From the NCBI RefSeq assembly GCF_018588945.1, contig NZ_JAFIWA010000009.1, forward strand, positions 1-61,960: 61,960 nucleotides of DNA, in the 5' to 3' direction. Under the pieces are notes generated by a model. The model was not told the origin of the DNA. It saw only the letters and a program-made list of their open reading frames with translations, and did no database searches. The position numbers and the translations under genes are program-made. Positions 26,613 to 36,200 of this stretch are shown piece by piece; the stretch's first letter is position 1; each line of letters starts with the position of its first letter. This stretch comes from Microbacterium flavescens (GTDB taxonomy: Bacteria; Actinomycetota; Actinomycetes; Actinomycetales; Microbacteriaceae).

Positions 26613-27835
26613 CAGGTCCCCGCATCACGATCATCGGCTCCGCCCTGTCGGGCAACAAGGGGGCATCGGCGATGCTCGAGGCCGCGATTCAGACACTCGG
26701 CGAGCGACTGGACGATCCGAAGTTCACGCTGCTGAGCATGTACCCGGAGGAGGATGCCGCGCAGAACGTCTACTCGAACCTCGAGATCGTCCCTGCAGCG
26801 CCGCGTCAGCTCGGCGTGACGATCAACGCGCTGGCTCTCGCTTATCGCCTTCTGCCGTTCCTCCGGCGAACCCTGCGCGCGAATTCGCGGGCGGTCCGGG
26901 CACTCGCGGAGTCTGATGTGCTGCTCGACCAGGGCGGGATTACGTTCACCGACGGACGCGAGAAGTTCCTGCTCTACAACGTGGCGTCGATCCTCCCTGC
27001 GCTGAACACGCGCACGCCTGTGTTCAAGTGTGCGCAGGCCGTAGGCCCCTTTCAGAATCCGGTCAACAGATGGGCGTCGAAGACGTTCCTCCCGAAGGTC
27101 CGCACGATCGTTACGAGGGGGAGGATCACCCACGAGTTCGCGGAGGGCCTCGGATTGACGAATGTCGTGGCGGGTGCCGACTACGCCTTCTCCCTCGAGC
27201 TCGACGGCACCGAGCACGACGCGGTGGCGGAGCAGGTCGACATGTCGTTCTTTGACGGTGATGTCGTGGGAGTGTGTCCCAGTGTCGTGCTGCAGAAGAA
27301 AGTGGACGCGCGCGGCGGTGACTACATCGGCCAGCTCGTTCGGTTCATCGAATCGCTCCGGGCCCAGGGTAAGCGAGTGCTCCTGGTTCCACACAGCGTA
27401 CGCACGGGGACTGGCAAGACACACAACAACGACCTGCCGCTGTGCCGTGAGATCCATTCGCGCCTGCGGCTAGGCGACGACCTGCTCTTCATCGACCGCG
27501 AGCTGTCGTCTCAGCAGCTGCGGTACGTCATCGGCCGCTGTTCGCTGTTCGTCGCGAGCCGCTTTCATGCAATGGTGTCTTCACTCGCGATGGCCGTGCC
27601 AACTCTCGTGATCGGCTGGAGCCACAAGTACCGGGAAGTCCTTGAGATGTTCGAGCTGGAGGAGTGGGCATTCGGCCACGACCAGCTGACGCCCGAGCAC
27701 CTTAGTGAGCGATTCGCAGCGCTGGATGCGGCACGAGCTGAGGTCAAAGCCAAGCTCGACGCCCACCTTCCGGAGGTCAAGGCGCGTTCGATCATGCAGG
27801 CCGACCTCATCGTGGCAATGGTCGCTGCCGACTGA
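26609..27835 (+). CDS. Polysaccharide pyruvyl transferase family protein
   Basis: A 408-aa protein that begins with IIGSALSGNKGASAMLEAAI, the N-terminal glycine-rich region of pyruvyl transferases. It contains LLDQGGITFTDG, CAQAVGPF and, in the C-terminal domain, SRFHAMVSSLAM. The ATG overlaps the preceding stop (ATGA). Enzymes of this family transfer pyruvate from phosphoenolpyruvate to form ketals on glycan residues, adding negative charge. Some relatives (CsaB) pyruvylate cell-wall polymers that anchor SLH proteins; no SLH domain is seen in this window. Confidence 0.87.
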   Translation: MTGPRITIIGSALSGNKGASAMLEAAIQTLGERLDDPKFTLLSMYPEEDAAQNVYSNLEIVPAAPRQLGVTINALALAYRLLPFLRRTLRANSRAVRALAESDVLLDQGGITFTDGREKFLLYNVASILPALNTRTPVFKCAQAVGPFQNPVNRWASKTFLPKVRTIVTRGRITHEFAEGLGLTNVVAGADYAFSLELDGTEHDAVAEQVDMSFFDGDVVGVCPSVVLQKKVDARGGDYIGQLVRFIESLRAQGKRVLLVPHSVRTGTGKTHNNDLPLCREIHSRLRLGDDLLFIDRELSSQQLRYVIGRCSLFVASRFHAMVSSLAMAVPTLVIGWSHKYREVLEMFELEEWAFGHDQLTPEHLSERFAALDAARAEVKAKLDAHLPEVKARSIMQADLIVAMVAAD

Positions 27836-27943
27836 CGACGCCTGCGTCGCTGCCTGTCAGGTCGCGTCGCTGAGGAGTTCGACCGCCAAGCCGCGCGTCC
27901 AGGCTGGGCGGGCCGCTCTCGGAGAAGGGCGTCGCACGCCGGA

Positions 27944-27949
27944 TACGCT
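27944..27949 (+). promoter_or_regulatory. -10 element for leaderless ugd
   Basis: TACGCT ends seven bases before the ATG of ugd at 27956, with no Shine-Dalgarno sequence between them. Leaderless transcription is likely. No good -35 is seen. Confidence 0.45.
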
Positions 27950-27955
27950 TTCTCC

Positions 27956-29122
27956 ATGAAGATCGCCATTGCCGGCACAGGTTATGTGGGCCTGTCGAAC
28001 GCCGTCGTCCTCGCGCAGCGCCACGAGGTGGTCGCAGTCGACATCGACCCGCACAAAGTCGCCTTGCTGGAGAAGCGACTCTCGCCCATCCTCGACCCCG
28101 ACCTCGAGGAGTATCTCGCGACGCGTGATCTCGATCTGACGGCCACGCTCGATCACACGGCCGCTTACGGTGATGCGGAGCTCGTGATCGTCGCGACGCC
28201 GACAAACTACGACGAGGAGACCAACTTCTTCGACACGTCGTCGGTCGAGTCGGTGATCAATGACGTGATCGCTGCCAACCCCAACGCCGTGATCGTGATC
28301 AAGTCGACCGTCCCGGTCGGCTTCACAGCCAGCATGAGTGCGGAGCGTCCGACAACATCCATCATTTTCTCGCCCGAGTTCCTGCGCGAGGGGCAGGCGC
28401 TTCACGACAACCTGCACCCGTCGCGAATCGTCGTGGGAGATCGGGGGCCAGCGGGACAGCGGTTCGCCGCTCTGCTTGTCGAGGGCGCCCTCGACGAGGA
28501 CGTTCCGGTGCTGCTGACCGACTCGACAGAGGCTGAGGCGATCAAGCTCTTCGCCAACACCTACCTCGCGCTGCGCGTTGCCTACTTCAACGAGCTCGAC
28601 ACGTACGCCGCCGTGCACGGTCTCGACTCACGACAGATCATTGAGGGAGTCGGACTCGACCCGCGCATCGGCACGCACTACAACAACCCGTCATTCGGTT
28701 ACGGCGGGTACTGCCTGCCCAAGGACACCAAGCAGCTCCTCGCGAACTACTCCGAGGTGCCGCAGAATCTCATCGCGGCCATCGTGGACGCGAACAGCAC
28801 CCGCAAGGATTTCGTTGCGGCCGACATCCTCGCCCGCAACCCCGAGACGGTCGGCGTCTACCGCCTGGTCATGAAGTCGGGATCCGACAACTTCCGGGAT
28901 TCGTCGATCCAGGGGATTATGAAGCGAGTTAAGGCGAAGGGAGTCAACGTCATCGTCTACGAGCCATTTCTCGACGACGCAGACTTCTACCACTCGGAGG
29001 TCGTGCGTGACCTGGAAGACTTCAAGGCGCGCGCCGATGTCATCATCGCGAACCGGTCGACGGATCTGCTCGCCGACGTGGCACACAAGATCTACACGCG
29101 CGATCTCTACGGCCGGGACTGA
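27956..29122 (+). CDS. ugd: UDP-glucose 6-dehydrogenase
   Basis: A 388-aa enzyme that oxidises UDP-glucose to UDP-glucuronate with two NAD+. The NAD-binding motif GTGYVGL lies at residues 7-13, EFLREG at 141-146 belongs to the active site, and the catalytic Cys253 sits in [14 protein letters not shown]. The length matches the short enterobacterial-type enzymes. It lacks a ribosome-binding site but has a -10 placed for a leaderless transcript, so it may have its own promoter apart from the genes upstream. Its product would supply an acidic sugar to the exopolysaccharide. Confidence 0.93.
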   Translation: MKIAIAGTGYVGLSNAVVLAQRHEVVAVDIDPHKVALLEKRLSPILDPDLEEYLATRDLDLTATLDHTAAYGDAELVIVATPTNYDEETNFFDTSSVESVINDVIAANPNAVIVIKSTVPVGFTASMSAERPTTSIIFSPEFLREGQALHDNLHPSRIVVGDRGPAGQRFAALLVEGALDEDVPVLLTDSTEAEAIKLFANTYLALRVAYFNELDTYAAVHGLDSRQIIEGVGLDPRIGTHYNNPSFGYGGYCLPKDTKQLLANYSEVPQNLIAAIVDANSTRKDFVAADILARNPETVGVYRLVMKSGSDNFRDSSIQGIMKRVKAKGVNVIVYEPFLDDADFYHSEVVRDLEDFKARADVIIANRSTDLLADVAHKIYTRDLYGRD

Positions 29123-29205
29123 CGCGCGGCGCGATCTCGGCTCGAAGGCCCACGTAGTAGCCTGGATGACGACCCCGGCTGCTGGCCAATGCCGTCGGGA
29201 CAGGT

Positions 29206-30756
29206 ATGAACGCAGGCTACGGAGCGGATGCTGTGACGGCTGGGCCGGGCGAACGGGCGAACGAGTTCGATAGTCGCTACCCGTCCCGGGACACCCCGGT
29301 CGAGAACGATCCAGGATCGGCCATGCCTCCCCAGCGTCGCGAACCGCAGTGGGTCCGTCGGTACGCGAGCCGGCTGTTCTACTCGGACGCTGCTGTGGTC
29401 GCCGGAACACTGGTGGCCTACGGACTGATCGCCCTCGACCAGGTAAGTCAGCCAGTGTCGTGGCCCGACGGGCCCAGCATCCCTTACTGGCTGCTGCTGC
29501 TTTTGCTCGGCGTCGTCTGGCTTCTCGCGCTGGATGCGATGGACACCCGCGATCGGCACATGGTCGGGCACGGGATCACCGAGTACCGGCGGATCGTGAA
29601 CGCCACCCTCACGGTTTTTGCAATCGTCGTGGCCGCCGCCTTCTTCATCCGCATTGACATCGCGCGCTCTGTGTTCATCGTGGCGCTCCCGATCGGACTG
29701 ACCGCACTTCTGCTGTCGCGCTGGCTGTGGCGCCAGTGGCTGCGCCGACGCCAGCGGCGCGGCGCCTACGTGTACCGTGCGGTCGTCGTGGGGGAACGCT
29801 CCAAGGTCGCCCACATCGCCCAGCAGATCCGCCGAGCGCCGGATTCCGGCTATGTCATCGTCGGCGCGCTCACCACCGGTGACGGCGAGGCCGTCGCCGA
29901 AATCCCCGTGCTCGGGGACTTCACTGCTGCGGGCAGCGCGGTGGATCAGGTTGGTGCGGACACTCTCATCGTCGCGGGATCGGATGAGCTAGACCCCGTC
30001 ACGATGCGTCGACTCGGATGGGAGATGGCGGACAGGGACGTGAACTGGGTCGTCGCGCCGGCGCTCACCGACGTCGCGGGTCCACGCATCCACGCGCGGC
30101 CGGTTGCGGGTCTGCCGCTCGTACACGTGGACTTCCCGAGTCTGGACGGCTACAAGCGCTTCGCGAAGCGAGCCTTCGACATCGTCGGGTCGTCGCTGCT
30201 TATCCTGCTCTTCCTGCCGATCATGATCGCGACGGCCGTCACGATCCGCATCGACGGCCCAGGGCCCATCATCTACCGGCAGATGAGGATGGGGCGTCAG
30301 GGGCGCGAGTTCGGAATGGTGAAGTTCCGATCGATGGTCGCAAATGCGGACGACCAGCTCGCCAGCCTCCTCGATGTGCAGGGGACAACGGACGAGCCGC
30401 TCTTCAAAGTCACAGACGATCCGCGCATCACCAGGGTCGGACGATTCATCCGCAAACACTCGATTGATGAGCTGCCGCAGCTGTTCAATGTCCTCTTCGG
30501 TCAGATGAGCCTGGTAGGTCCGCGCCCGCAACGCGCTGCCGAAGTCGCGCTTTACGACGACGACGCTCACCGCCGGATGCTGGTCAAGCCGGGCATGAGC
30601 GGCCTCTGGCAAGTGAGTGGGCGGTCCACGCTCTCGTGGGAGGATGCGATCCGTCTGGATCTTTACTACGTCGAGAACTGGTCGTTCACACAGGACCTTC
30701 AGATCCTCTTCCGGACGATCGGCGCAGTCGTCACTCCGGGCGAGTCAGCGCACTGA
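29206..30756 (+). CDS. Exopolysaccharide initiating sugar transferase (WbaP/CpsE-like)
   Basis: A 516-aa polyprenyl-phosphate sugar-1-phosphate transferase. After a hydrophilic N-terminus of about 50 residues come four membrane helices (about 60-185), a soluble CoA-binding-like domain, a further hydrophobic segment near 330-350 and the catalytic domain. That domain has KFRSM, DELPQLFNVLFGQMSLVGPRP and KPGMSGLWQVSGRS. It transfers the first sugar phosphate onto undecaprenyl phosphate. It is the last gene of the polysaccharide locus. A TAGCCT at 29158-29163 may be its -10. Confidence 0.92.
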   Translation: MNAGYGADAVTAGPGERANEFDSRYPSRDTPVENDPGSAMPPQRREPQWVRRYASRLFYSDAAVVAGTLVAYGLIALDQVSQPVSWPDGPSIPYWLLLLLLGVVWLLALDAMDTRDRHMVGHGITEYRRIVNATLTVFAIVVAAAFFIRIDIARSVFIVALPIGLTALLLSRWLWRQWLRRRQRRGAYVYRAVVVGERSKVAHIAQQIRRAPDSGYVIVGALTTGDGEAVAEIPVLGDFTAAGSAVDQVGADTLIVAGSDELDPVTMRRLGWEMADRDVNWVVAPALTDVAGPRIHARPVAGLPLVHVDFPSLDGYKRFAKRAFDIVGSSLLILLFLPIMIATAVTIRIDGPGPIIYRQMRMGRQGREFGMVKFRSMVANADDQLASLLDVQGTTDEPLFKVTDDPRITRVGRFIRKHSIDELPQLFNVLFGQMSLVGPRPQRAAEVALYDDDAHRRMLVKPGMSGLWQVSGRSTLSWEDAIRLDLYYVENWSFTQDLQILFRTIGAVVTPGESAH

Positions 30757-30792
30757 AGCGCGTCTCTCGGCGGGATCCCAGCGTCTCCCCGC

Positions 30793-30798
30793 TACCAT
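30793..30798 (+). promoter_or_regulatory. -10 element for a leaderless DUF4012 gene
   Basis: TACCAT ends six bases before the GTG at 30805, the third gene in this region with a -10 placed for leaderless transcription. Confidence 0.45.
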
Positions 30799-30804
30799 CT
30801 TCTG

Positions 30805-32655
30805 GTGTCCCCCACGCAGAACGCCGGCCGTTACCGCCATGGCCGGGCCGGCAACCACGCGTCGGCGCCTCGGCGCCGGCGCCGATGGCCGTGGGTCCTG
30901 CTCGGGACGTTCGTGGTTCTTGGAGCGGTAGCGGCAGTCGGCGGCGTTTTCGCGCTGCAGGCGCTTGACGTGCGGGACGGGCTCCTCCAAGCCAAGGCGA
31001 AGCTGGGTACGCTGACCGAGGCATACAAGAACGGCGACGCGGCGCAGATGCAAGCACTCGGCGCCGAGGTGCTGGCGCTCACGACACAAGCCGATGAGAC
31101 CGTGCAGGGGCCGCTGTGGGATGCCGCGTCCGTTCTCCCTGTCGTCGGCGTCAACGTGGCCGCAGTCAAGAATGCGACTGAAGCTACACATATCATCGTG
31201 CGCGACGCGCTGCCTGCAGGGATCGAGCTGCTCAGCGTGATGTCCCCCGACAAGCTCAAAGTCGAGGGCGGTGGCATCAACCTCGCACCTTTCCAGGACG
31301 CGCAGGTTGTGATTCCCGACATCAAGACGGTGCTCTCGGAGGCTCAGTCCAAGATCTCCGCAATCAACCGCGATGAACTCCTTCCCGTCGTGGATGACGC
31401 GGTGGGGCAGCTGGTGACCGTCGTCGATGAAGCAGCGCCGATGCTCGACCTCGCCGAGGAGATGCTGCCGGTTGTGCTGCGCATGGCCGGCTCGGAAGGT
31501 CCGCGCAATTACCTGGTGCTCTTCCAGAACAACGCGGAGATTCGCGCGACGGGTGGCAACGCCGCGACCTCGGCAGTCATCCACGCCGACCACGGCAAGA
31601 TCGAGAAGGTGGAAGACGAGTCGGTGGAGGCGTTCAAGAACGCCGGTTATAACGGCTGGTTGCAGTCCGATCTACCCGAAGCGACGCTGGCCCTCTACGA
31701 GCACGACTTCGACCTATACGCACAGAACTTCTCCCGCACTCCCGATTTCCCGACGACGGCTCACATGTTCTCGCAGCTCTGGGAACAGACCAACGGGACC
31801 CCGCTCGACGGAGTGATCTCGATCGATCCGGTCGCGTTGTCGTACATGCTCGCGGCCACCGGTCCTGTTCCGCTGGAGGACGGAAGCGAGATCAACAGCG
31901 AGAACGCCGTCAAGCTCCTGCTGAGTGACAGCTACGAGCGGTTCGGCACGGATGGAGAAGCCGCCGACGCCTACTTCTCCGATGTCGCCTCGCGCGTGTT
32001 CGAGAAGATCTCGAGCGGCTCATGGAGCCCGACGGTCATGATCGAAGAGCTGACCCGCTCCATGGATGAAGACCGCCTCTACGCCTGGTTCCCTCGGGAG
32101 GACGAGAATGCGCTTGCGTCCGAGTTCGGCATCGACGGCGCGCTCTCGCCGGACAACACCGCGTCGACCCAGGTGGGGATCTACCTCAACAACGCGTCCT
32201 ACAGCAAGCTCGAGTACTACCTCTCGACGTCGATCACCGTGGCCTGTGATGCCGCGGCGCGCACGGTGACCACATCGCTCACAATGAACTCAGCCGTGCC
32301 GGGGTATGACCTCAGCGAGTACACCCTGGCGTGGCGCAACCCGTCCGAGGGCTTGGACCGCACCACCATGATCCTGGACACTCTGTCGGTAGCACCGCCT
32401 GGTTCGACGATCACGCAGGTCGATCCAGTCGACGGCGACATCGCCCGGTGGAACCGCGACGGCGTCGAGAAGGGGCACCCTCTGGCGAGCCGCACGATGC
32501 TGATCGGGATGGGCGAGTCGAAGACCGTTTCGTTCACGGCGGCGCTTCCCGCGGGCGATCTCGGCCCGCTCGAGATTCGCTACTCTCCGACGGTCACGCA
32601 GACCCCTGTCGCGATCGACGACTCGTGCTCGGCGCTTTTCCCAGCGGCCGACTGA
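30805..32655 (+). CDS. DUF4012 domain-containing membrane-anchored protein
   Basis: A 616-aa protein. A basic N-terminus is followed by a membrane helix at about residues 29-53, and the rest should be extracellular. The YLVLFQNNAEIRATGG motif is diagnostic of DUF4012 proteins, which often lie beside polysaccharide genes in actinobacteria and recall LytR-CpsA-Psr-type glycan partners. The start codon GTG has no ribosome-binding site but a suitably placed -10. A role in attaching or processing the neighbouring glycan is plausible but unproven. Confidence 0.8.
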   Translation: MSPTQNAGRYRHGRAGNHASAPRRRRRWPWVLLGTFVVLGAVAAVGGVFALQALDVRDGLLQAKAKLGTLTEAYKNGDAAQMQALGAEVLALTTQADETVQGPLWDAASVLPVVGVNVAAVKNATEATHIIVRDALPAGIELLSVMSPDKLKVEGGGINLAPFQDAQVVIPDIKTVLSEAQSKISAINRDELLPVVDDAVGQLVTVVDEAAPMLDLAEEMLPVVLRMAGSEGPRNYLVLFQNNAEIRATGGNAATSAVIHADHGKIEKVEDESVEAFKNAGYNGWLQSDLPEATLALYEHDFDLYAQNFSRTPDFPTTAHMFSQLWEQTNGTPLDGVISIDPVALSYMLAATGPVPLEDGSEINSENAVKLLLSDSYERFGTDGEAADAYFSDVASRVFEKISSGSWSPTVMIEELTRSMDEDRLYAWFPREDENALASEFGIDGALSPDNTASTQVGIYLNNASYSKLEYYLSTSITVACDAAARTVTTSLTMNSAVPGYDLSEYTLAWRNPSEGLDRTTMILDTLSVAPPGSTITQVDPVDGDIARWNRDGVEKGHPLASRTMLIGMGESKTVSFTAALPAGDLGPLEIRYSPTVTQTPVAIDDSCSALFPAAD

Positions 32656-32809
32656 GCGTCCTCGGCGCCCTCCGCACGGCGAAGATCCGTTCGACGAAGA
32701 CGAGGAAGCGGCACGGGTCGCGGCCTCCGGCCCTCCCCGCCCCTTCCCTCCGCGCGCCGGTACCGCCAGAATGGCGGCGTACGCCCGCCGGGCGCCGAAG
32801 GAGTGTGAG

Positions 32810-33025
32810 ATGGGTATCGACGACCTGGTGAATCAGGGCAAGGACTTCCTGGAGCAGAACAAGGACAAGATCGATGACGTCCTCAAGTCCGATCAAGCCG
32901 AGGACGTGAGCGACAAGGCCCTCGACGCTGCGGCCGAATTCGTCAAGAAGGTGGCCCCCGACAGCATCGACCAGCACGTCGACGGCGTGCGCGACAACAT
33001 CGACAAGTCGGTCGGCAACCAGTAG
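32810..33025 (+). CDS. Small helical protein, MT0933/Rv0909-like antitoxin family
   Basis: A 71-aa acidic helical protein beginning MGIDDLVNQGKDFLEQN, with repeated Asp/Lys/Val-rich amphipathic segments as in the MT0933_antitox family. The ATG at 32810 has AAGGAG seven bases upstream. No partner toxin gene is adjacent; the gene stands alone and is closed by a perfect palindromic terminator. It may have a role other than antitoxin, for example as a stress-induced small protein. Confidence 0.65.
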   Translation: MGIDDLVNQGKDFLEQNKDKIDDVLKSDQAEDVSDKALDAAAEFVKKVAPDSIDQHVDGVRDNIDKSVGNQ

Positions 33026-33045
33026 AGCATCCGTTCGAACGACTC

Positions 33046-33073
33046 AGCGGCCCGGGACATGTCCCGGGCCGCT
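33046..33073 (+). terminator. Perfect 28-bp palindrome, bidirectional terminator
   Basis: Positions 33046-33073 read the same on both strands (14-bp arms, centre ACATGT). It lies directly after the small protein gene and before the strong promoter of the giant surface-protein gene. Confidence 0.7.
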
Positions 33074-33104
33074 TCGTCGTATGCCGGGGAAAACCGGGGC
33101 CTAC

Positions 33105-33133
33105 TTGACAGCGGCAGATTGCAGGCTTACGTT
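33105..33133 (+). promoter_or_regulatory. Strong promoter TTGACA-17-TACGTT
   Basis: Consensus -35 TTGACA at 33105-33110 and -10 TACGTT at 33128-33133, spaced by 17. Transcription should begin near 33140, giving a leader of about 110 nt before the surface-protein gene. The leader contains GTTCCC/GGGAAC and CTCC/GGAG hairpins and several TGGG runs. Confidence 0.75.
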
Positions 33134-33250
33134 CCCCCTGGGAACACGTGTCGACTGACTCCTGGGGGAGTTGGAAACTTTGCGGTCGGCGCGTGCTGGG
33201 AGGGGCTCCGACTTGGGGCACCCTACGTCGTTACGACAAGGGTGAAGTCA

Positions 33251-36200
33251 ATGGATGGTCGTGTTTTCGCGCGCGCTTCAAATTCTGGGGAATTGCGCCG
33301 CAGCATTCGGGAAGTACGCAGTCAGGAGCGCAGGATCGCGCTCCGGCAGCGCTGGCATGCAGGAGCCCTGGCGACGGTCGTCGCCGGGGCTCTGGTGTTC
33401 TCGGGCATGGCGCCCGCGGTCGCCGACGAGGGGGTGACCCCTGAAGCGCCGGCCGAGCAGGTGGTCGCGACGGCCCCGGAGAATCCGGCAGAGCCCGCGG
33501 CTCCGGCCGAAGAGCCTGCAGCTCCGGCGGAAGAGCCGGCTGAGGCTCCTGCGGAGGAGCCCGCGGCTCCCGCGGAGGAGCCTGCGGCCCCCGGGGAGGG
33601 GAAGCCCGCGCCTGAAGAGGCCACCGGTCCCGTCGCGGATGCCCCGCCGGCTGCCGACCGGTCGATCTCGGCACTCGCAGCGCCGCAGGCGGAGATCGCG
33701 CCGATGGCGCTGCTCGCCTGTGCAGGGTGGCCCGTCGCCGGTTCTCCGGTCGCAGGCTTCGAGATCGACGGCAACCTGTGTCTGGATGGAGCGGGAACCA
33801 AGGACTGGGCCACCGTGGGCGGCCAGCCCGTCACGGACGACGGCTTCGACGATGCGACGCAGTTCACCGGCGGAGCGTCCGAGAGCAACTGGCCGTGGAC
33901 GGCGAACCAGGTCAGCGGTGCCGGGGTGGCCACAGGCCAGTCGGACATCGGCAACGTCTATGCCTACACCCAGACCGTGAACGGCAACGTGTACGCCTAC
34001 CTCGGGTTCGAACGCGACGCCACCACCGGCACCATCGGCTACTACGTCGAACTCAACCAGAAGCCGAACTCGTCCGGCCCCGTTCCCGACCGCACCGTCG
34101 GCGACCTGCGCCTGACGATCGAGCAGAACGGCAACATCACGATCCTCCTGGTGGGCGCTCACACGTGGAACGGAACGAAGTGGGTGTCGCTGGGCTCGCT
34201 CGCCGGGTTCGTCGGCCAGACCGCGCAGGGCAACATCGACAACCTGTCCGGCGACGTCCTCAAGCTGGGCTCGTTCGCCGAGGCCGCGATCAACCTGACC
34301 ACGCTGTTCGGCGACAGCGGCTGCAGTGGCGCCTACGGCGTTCTCAATGTCCGCTCGAACTCGTCCGCCGGCAATGAGAACTCGTCGATGAAGGACTGGA
34401 TCGCACCCGTGGCGCTCGACGTCCCCTCGACCTGCTCGACGCTGACGATCGTGAAGACCGACGCCCTCGACCCGTCGAAGGTGCTCCCCGGAGCAGAATT
34501 CACCATCTCTCCGAACCCGGCCACGGGTACCGGGAGCACGTCCGGGACGACGAACGCCCAGGGTCAGATCGTCTTCAGCGGCAACGTGGAGCCCGGCCAG
34601 TACACGATCACCGAGACGAAGGCACCGGTCGGGTACCTCCTCGACACGACGCCGAAGCAGGTGACGGTCGGCGCGGCCGAGTCCAAGACCGTCACGTTCG
34701 CCGACCCGCTCGGCAGCGCCTCGTGGGTCAAGCACGACGGCGCCGGTGCGCTCCTCGGCGGTGCGACGTTCAGGGTCACCGCAACCAACGGCGCCGCCGC
34801 GGCCGCGCCGTGGAACCTGCACACCGCACCGATCACCGTCGTCGACAACGGCGCACGCGACACCGACCCCACGGCCGGCGAGATCACGGTCGCCGGGCTT
34901 CCGACGGGAACGTACTCGGTCGTCGAGACCGCTGCCCCCGCCGGCTATGTCCTCGACCCGTCGCCGCAGAGCTTCACCGTCTCGCAGCAGACGCCGAACG
35001 TCACGCTGGCGACCGCATACGTGAACATCCCGTATGCCACGGTCACGCTGACAAAGGCGTGGGTGAACTCGTTCCCCGGTGACAAGGCGCAGCTCGCGTT
35101 CAGCGGCGACGCGTCCAAGCAGGGCACCTCGACGGCACCGACCAACGGCCCCGCCGTGCAGGTGAGCGTCGAGCCGGGCGCCGAGCTGGATCTCGCCGAG
35201 ACGCTCGCCGACGCGAACACCGGCCTCTACACGTCGACGCTGTCGTGCGTGGGGGCGACCGTATCGAAGAACACCGGAACCGGCGGCTCGATCACCGTTC
35301 CGGAGTGGCCCGCATCGGCGAACGGCGTTCAGTGCACGTTCACCAACACGGCCGTCACCAAGACGGTCACGCTGCAGAAGCACTGGATCGACGCGGTCCA
35401 GGGTGACAAGGCCGAGCTCACCGCCGGCACGGAGACGGCCACGTCGACCGCCACGGGTGCGGCGGAGCAGCTCGACACCACGCACACGGCGGTCGCGACC
35501 GTGCGGGTGGGTGACACCATCACGCTGTCCGAGGCGCTGGCCGGCAAGGGCGTCTACGGATCGTCCTACTCCTGCACCACCGGTGCGGCGGGCGACGCCC
35601 TGTCGTTCCAGCTGAAGGTCCCGGACGACGACGTCACCTGCACGTTCGAGAACGAGGCCCAGCGGGCGACCGTCACGCTGAAGAAGAAGTGGGTCGCCGC
35701 GTTCGCGGGTGACACCGCCGACCTCGACGTCACCGGCGCCGAGACCGACTCGGCGACGTCGACGGCGACCGAGGGCGACAGCACGGACGCCGTCAACACC
35801 GCTTCGGTGAATGTGCGCGTCGGCGAGAAGGTGGCGCTGGCCGAGGACCTCGGCGGCGGCAACACCGGCTCGTACACGACGACCTGGTCCTGCGATGACG
35901 GCACGGCGGGCGCAGGGGGAAGCATCCCGGAGTTCACCGTCAAGAAGTCGGTGACCTGCACCATCACCAACACGGCCAAGACCACCGACATCGTCGTGAA
36001 CAAGCTGTGGCTGGATGCGTTCGACGGTGACGCCGCGGATCTGTCGATCAACGGGAAGACCGAGACGTCGACCGCGAACGGCGACGCCATGCAGATCGAC
36101 AACGACGTGGTGACGCGCACGGTCCGCATCGGCGAGAAGGTGACCGTGTCGGAGGCGCTCGACGCCGAGAACACCGGCGTCTACCTCAGCACGTACTCCT

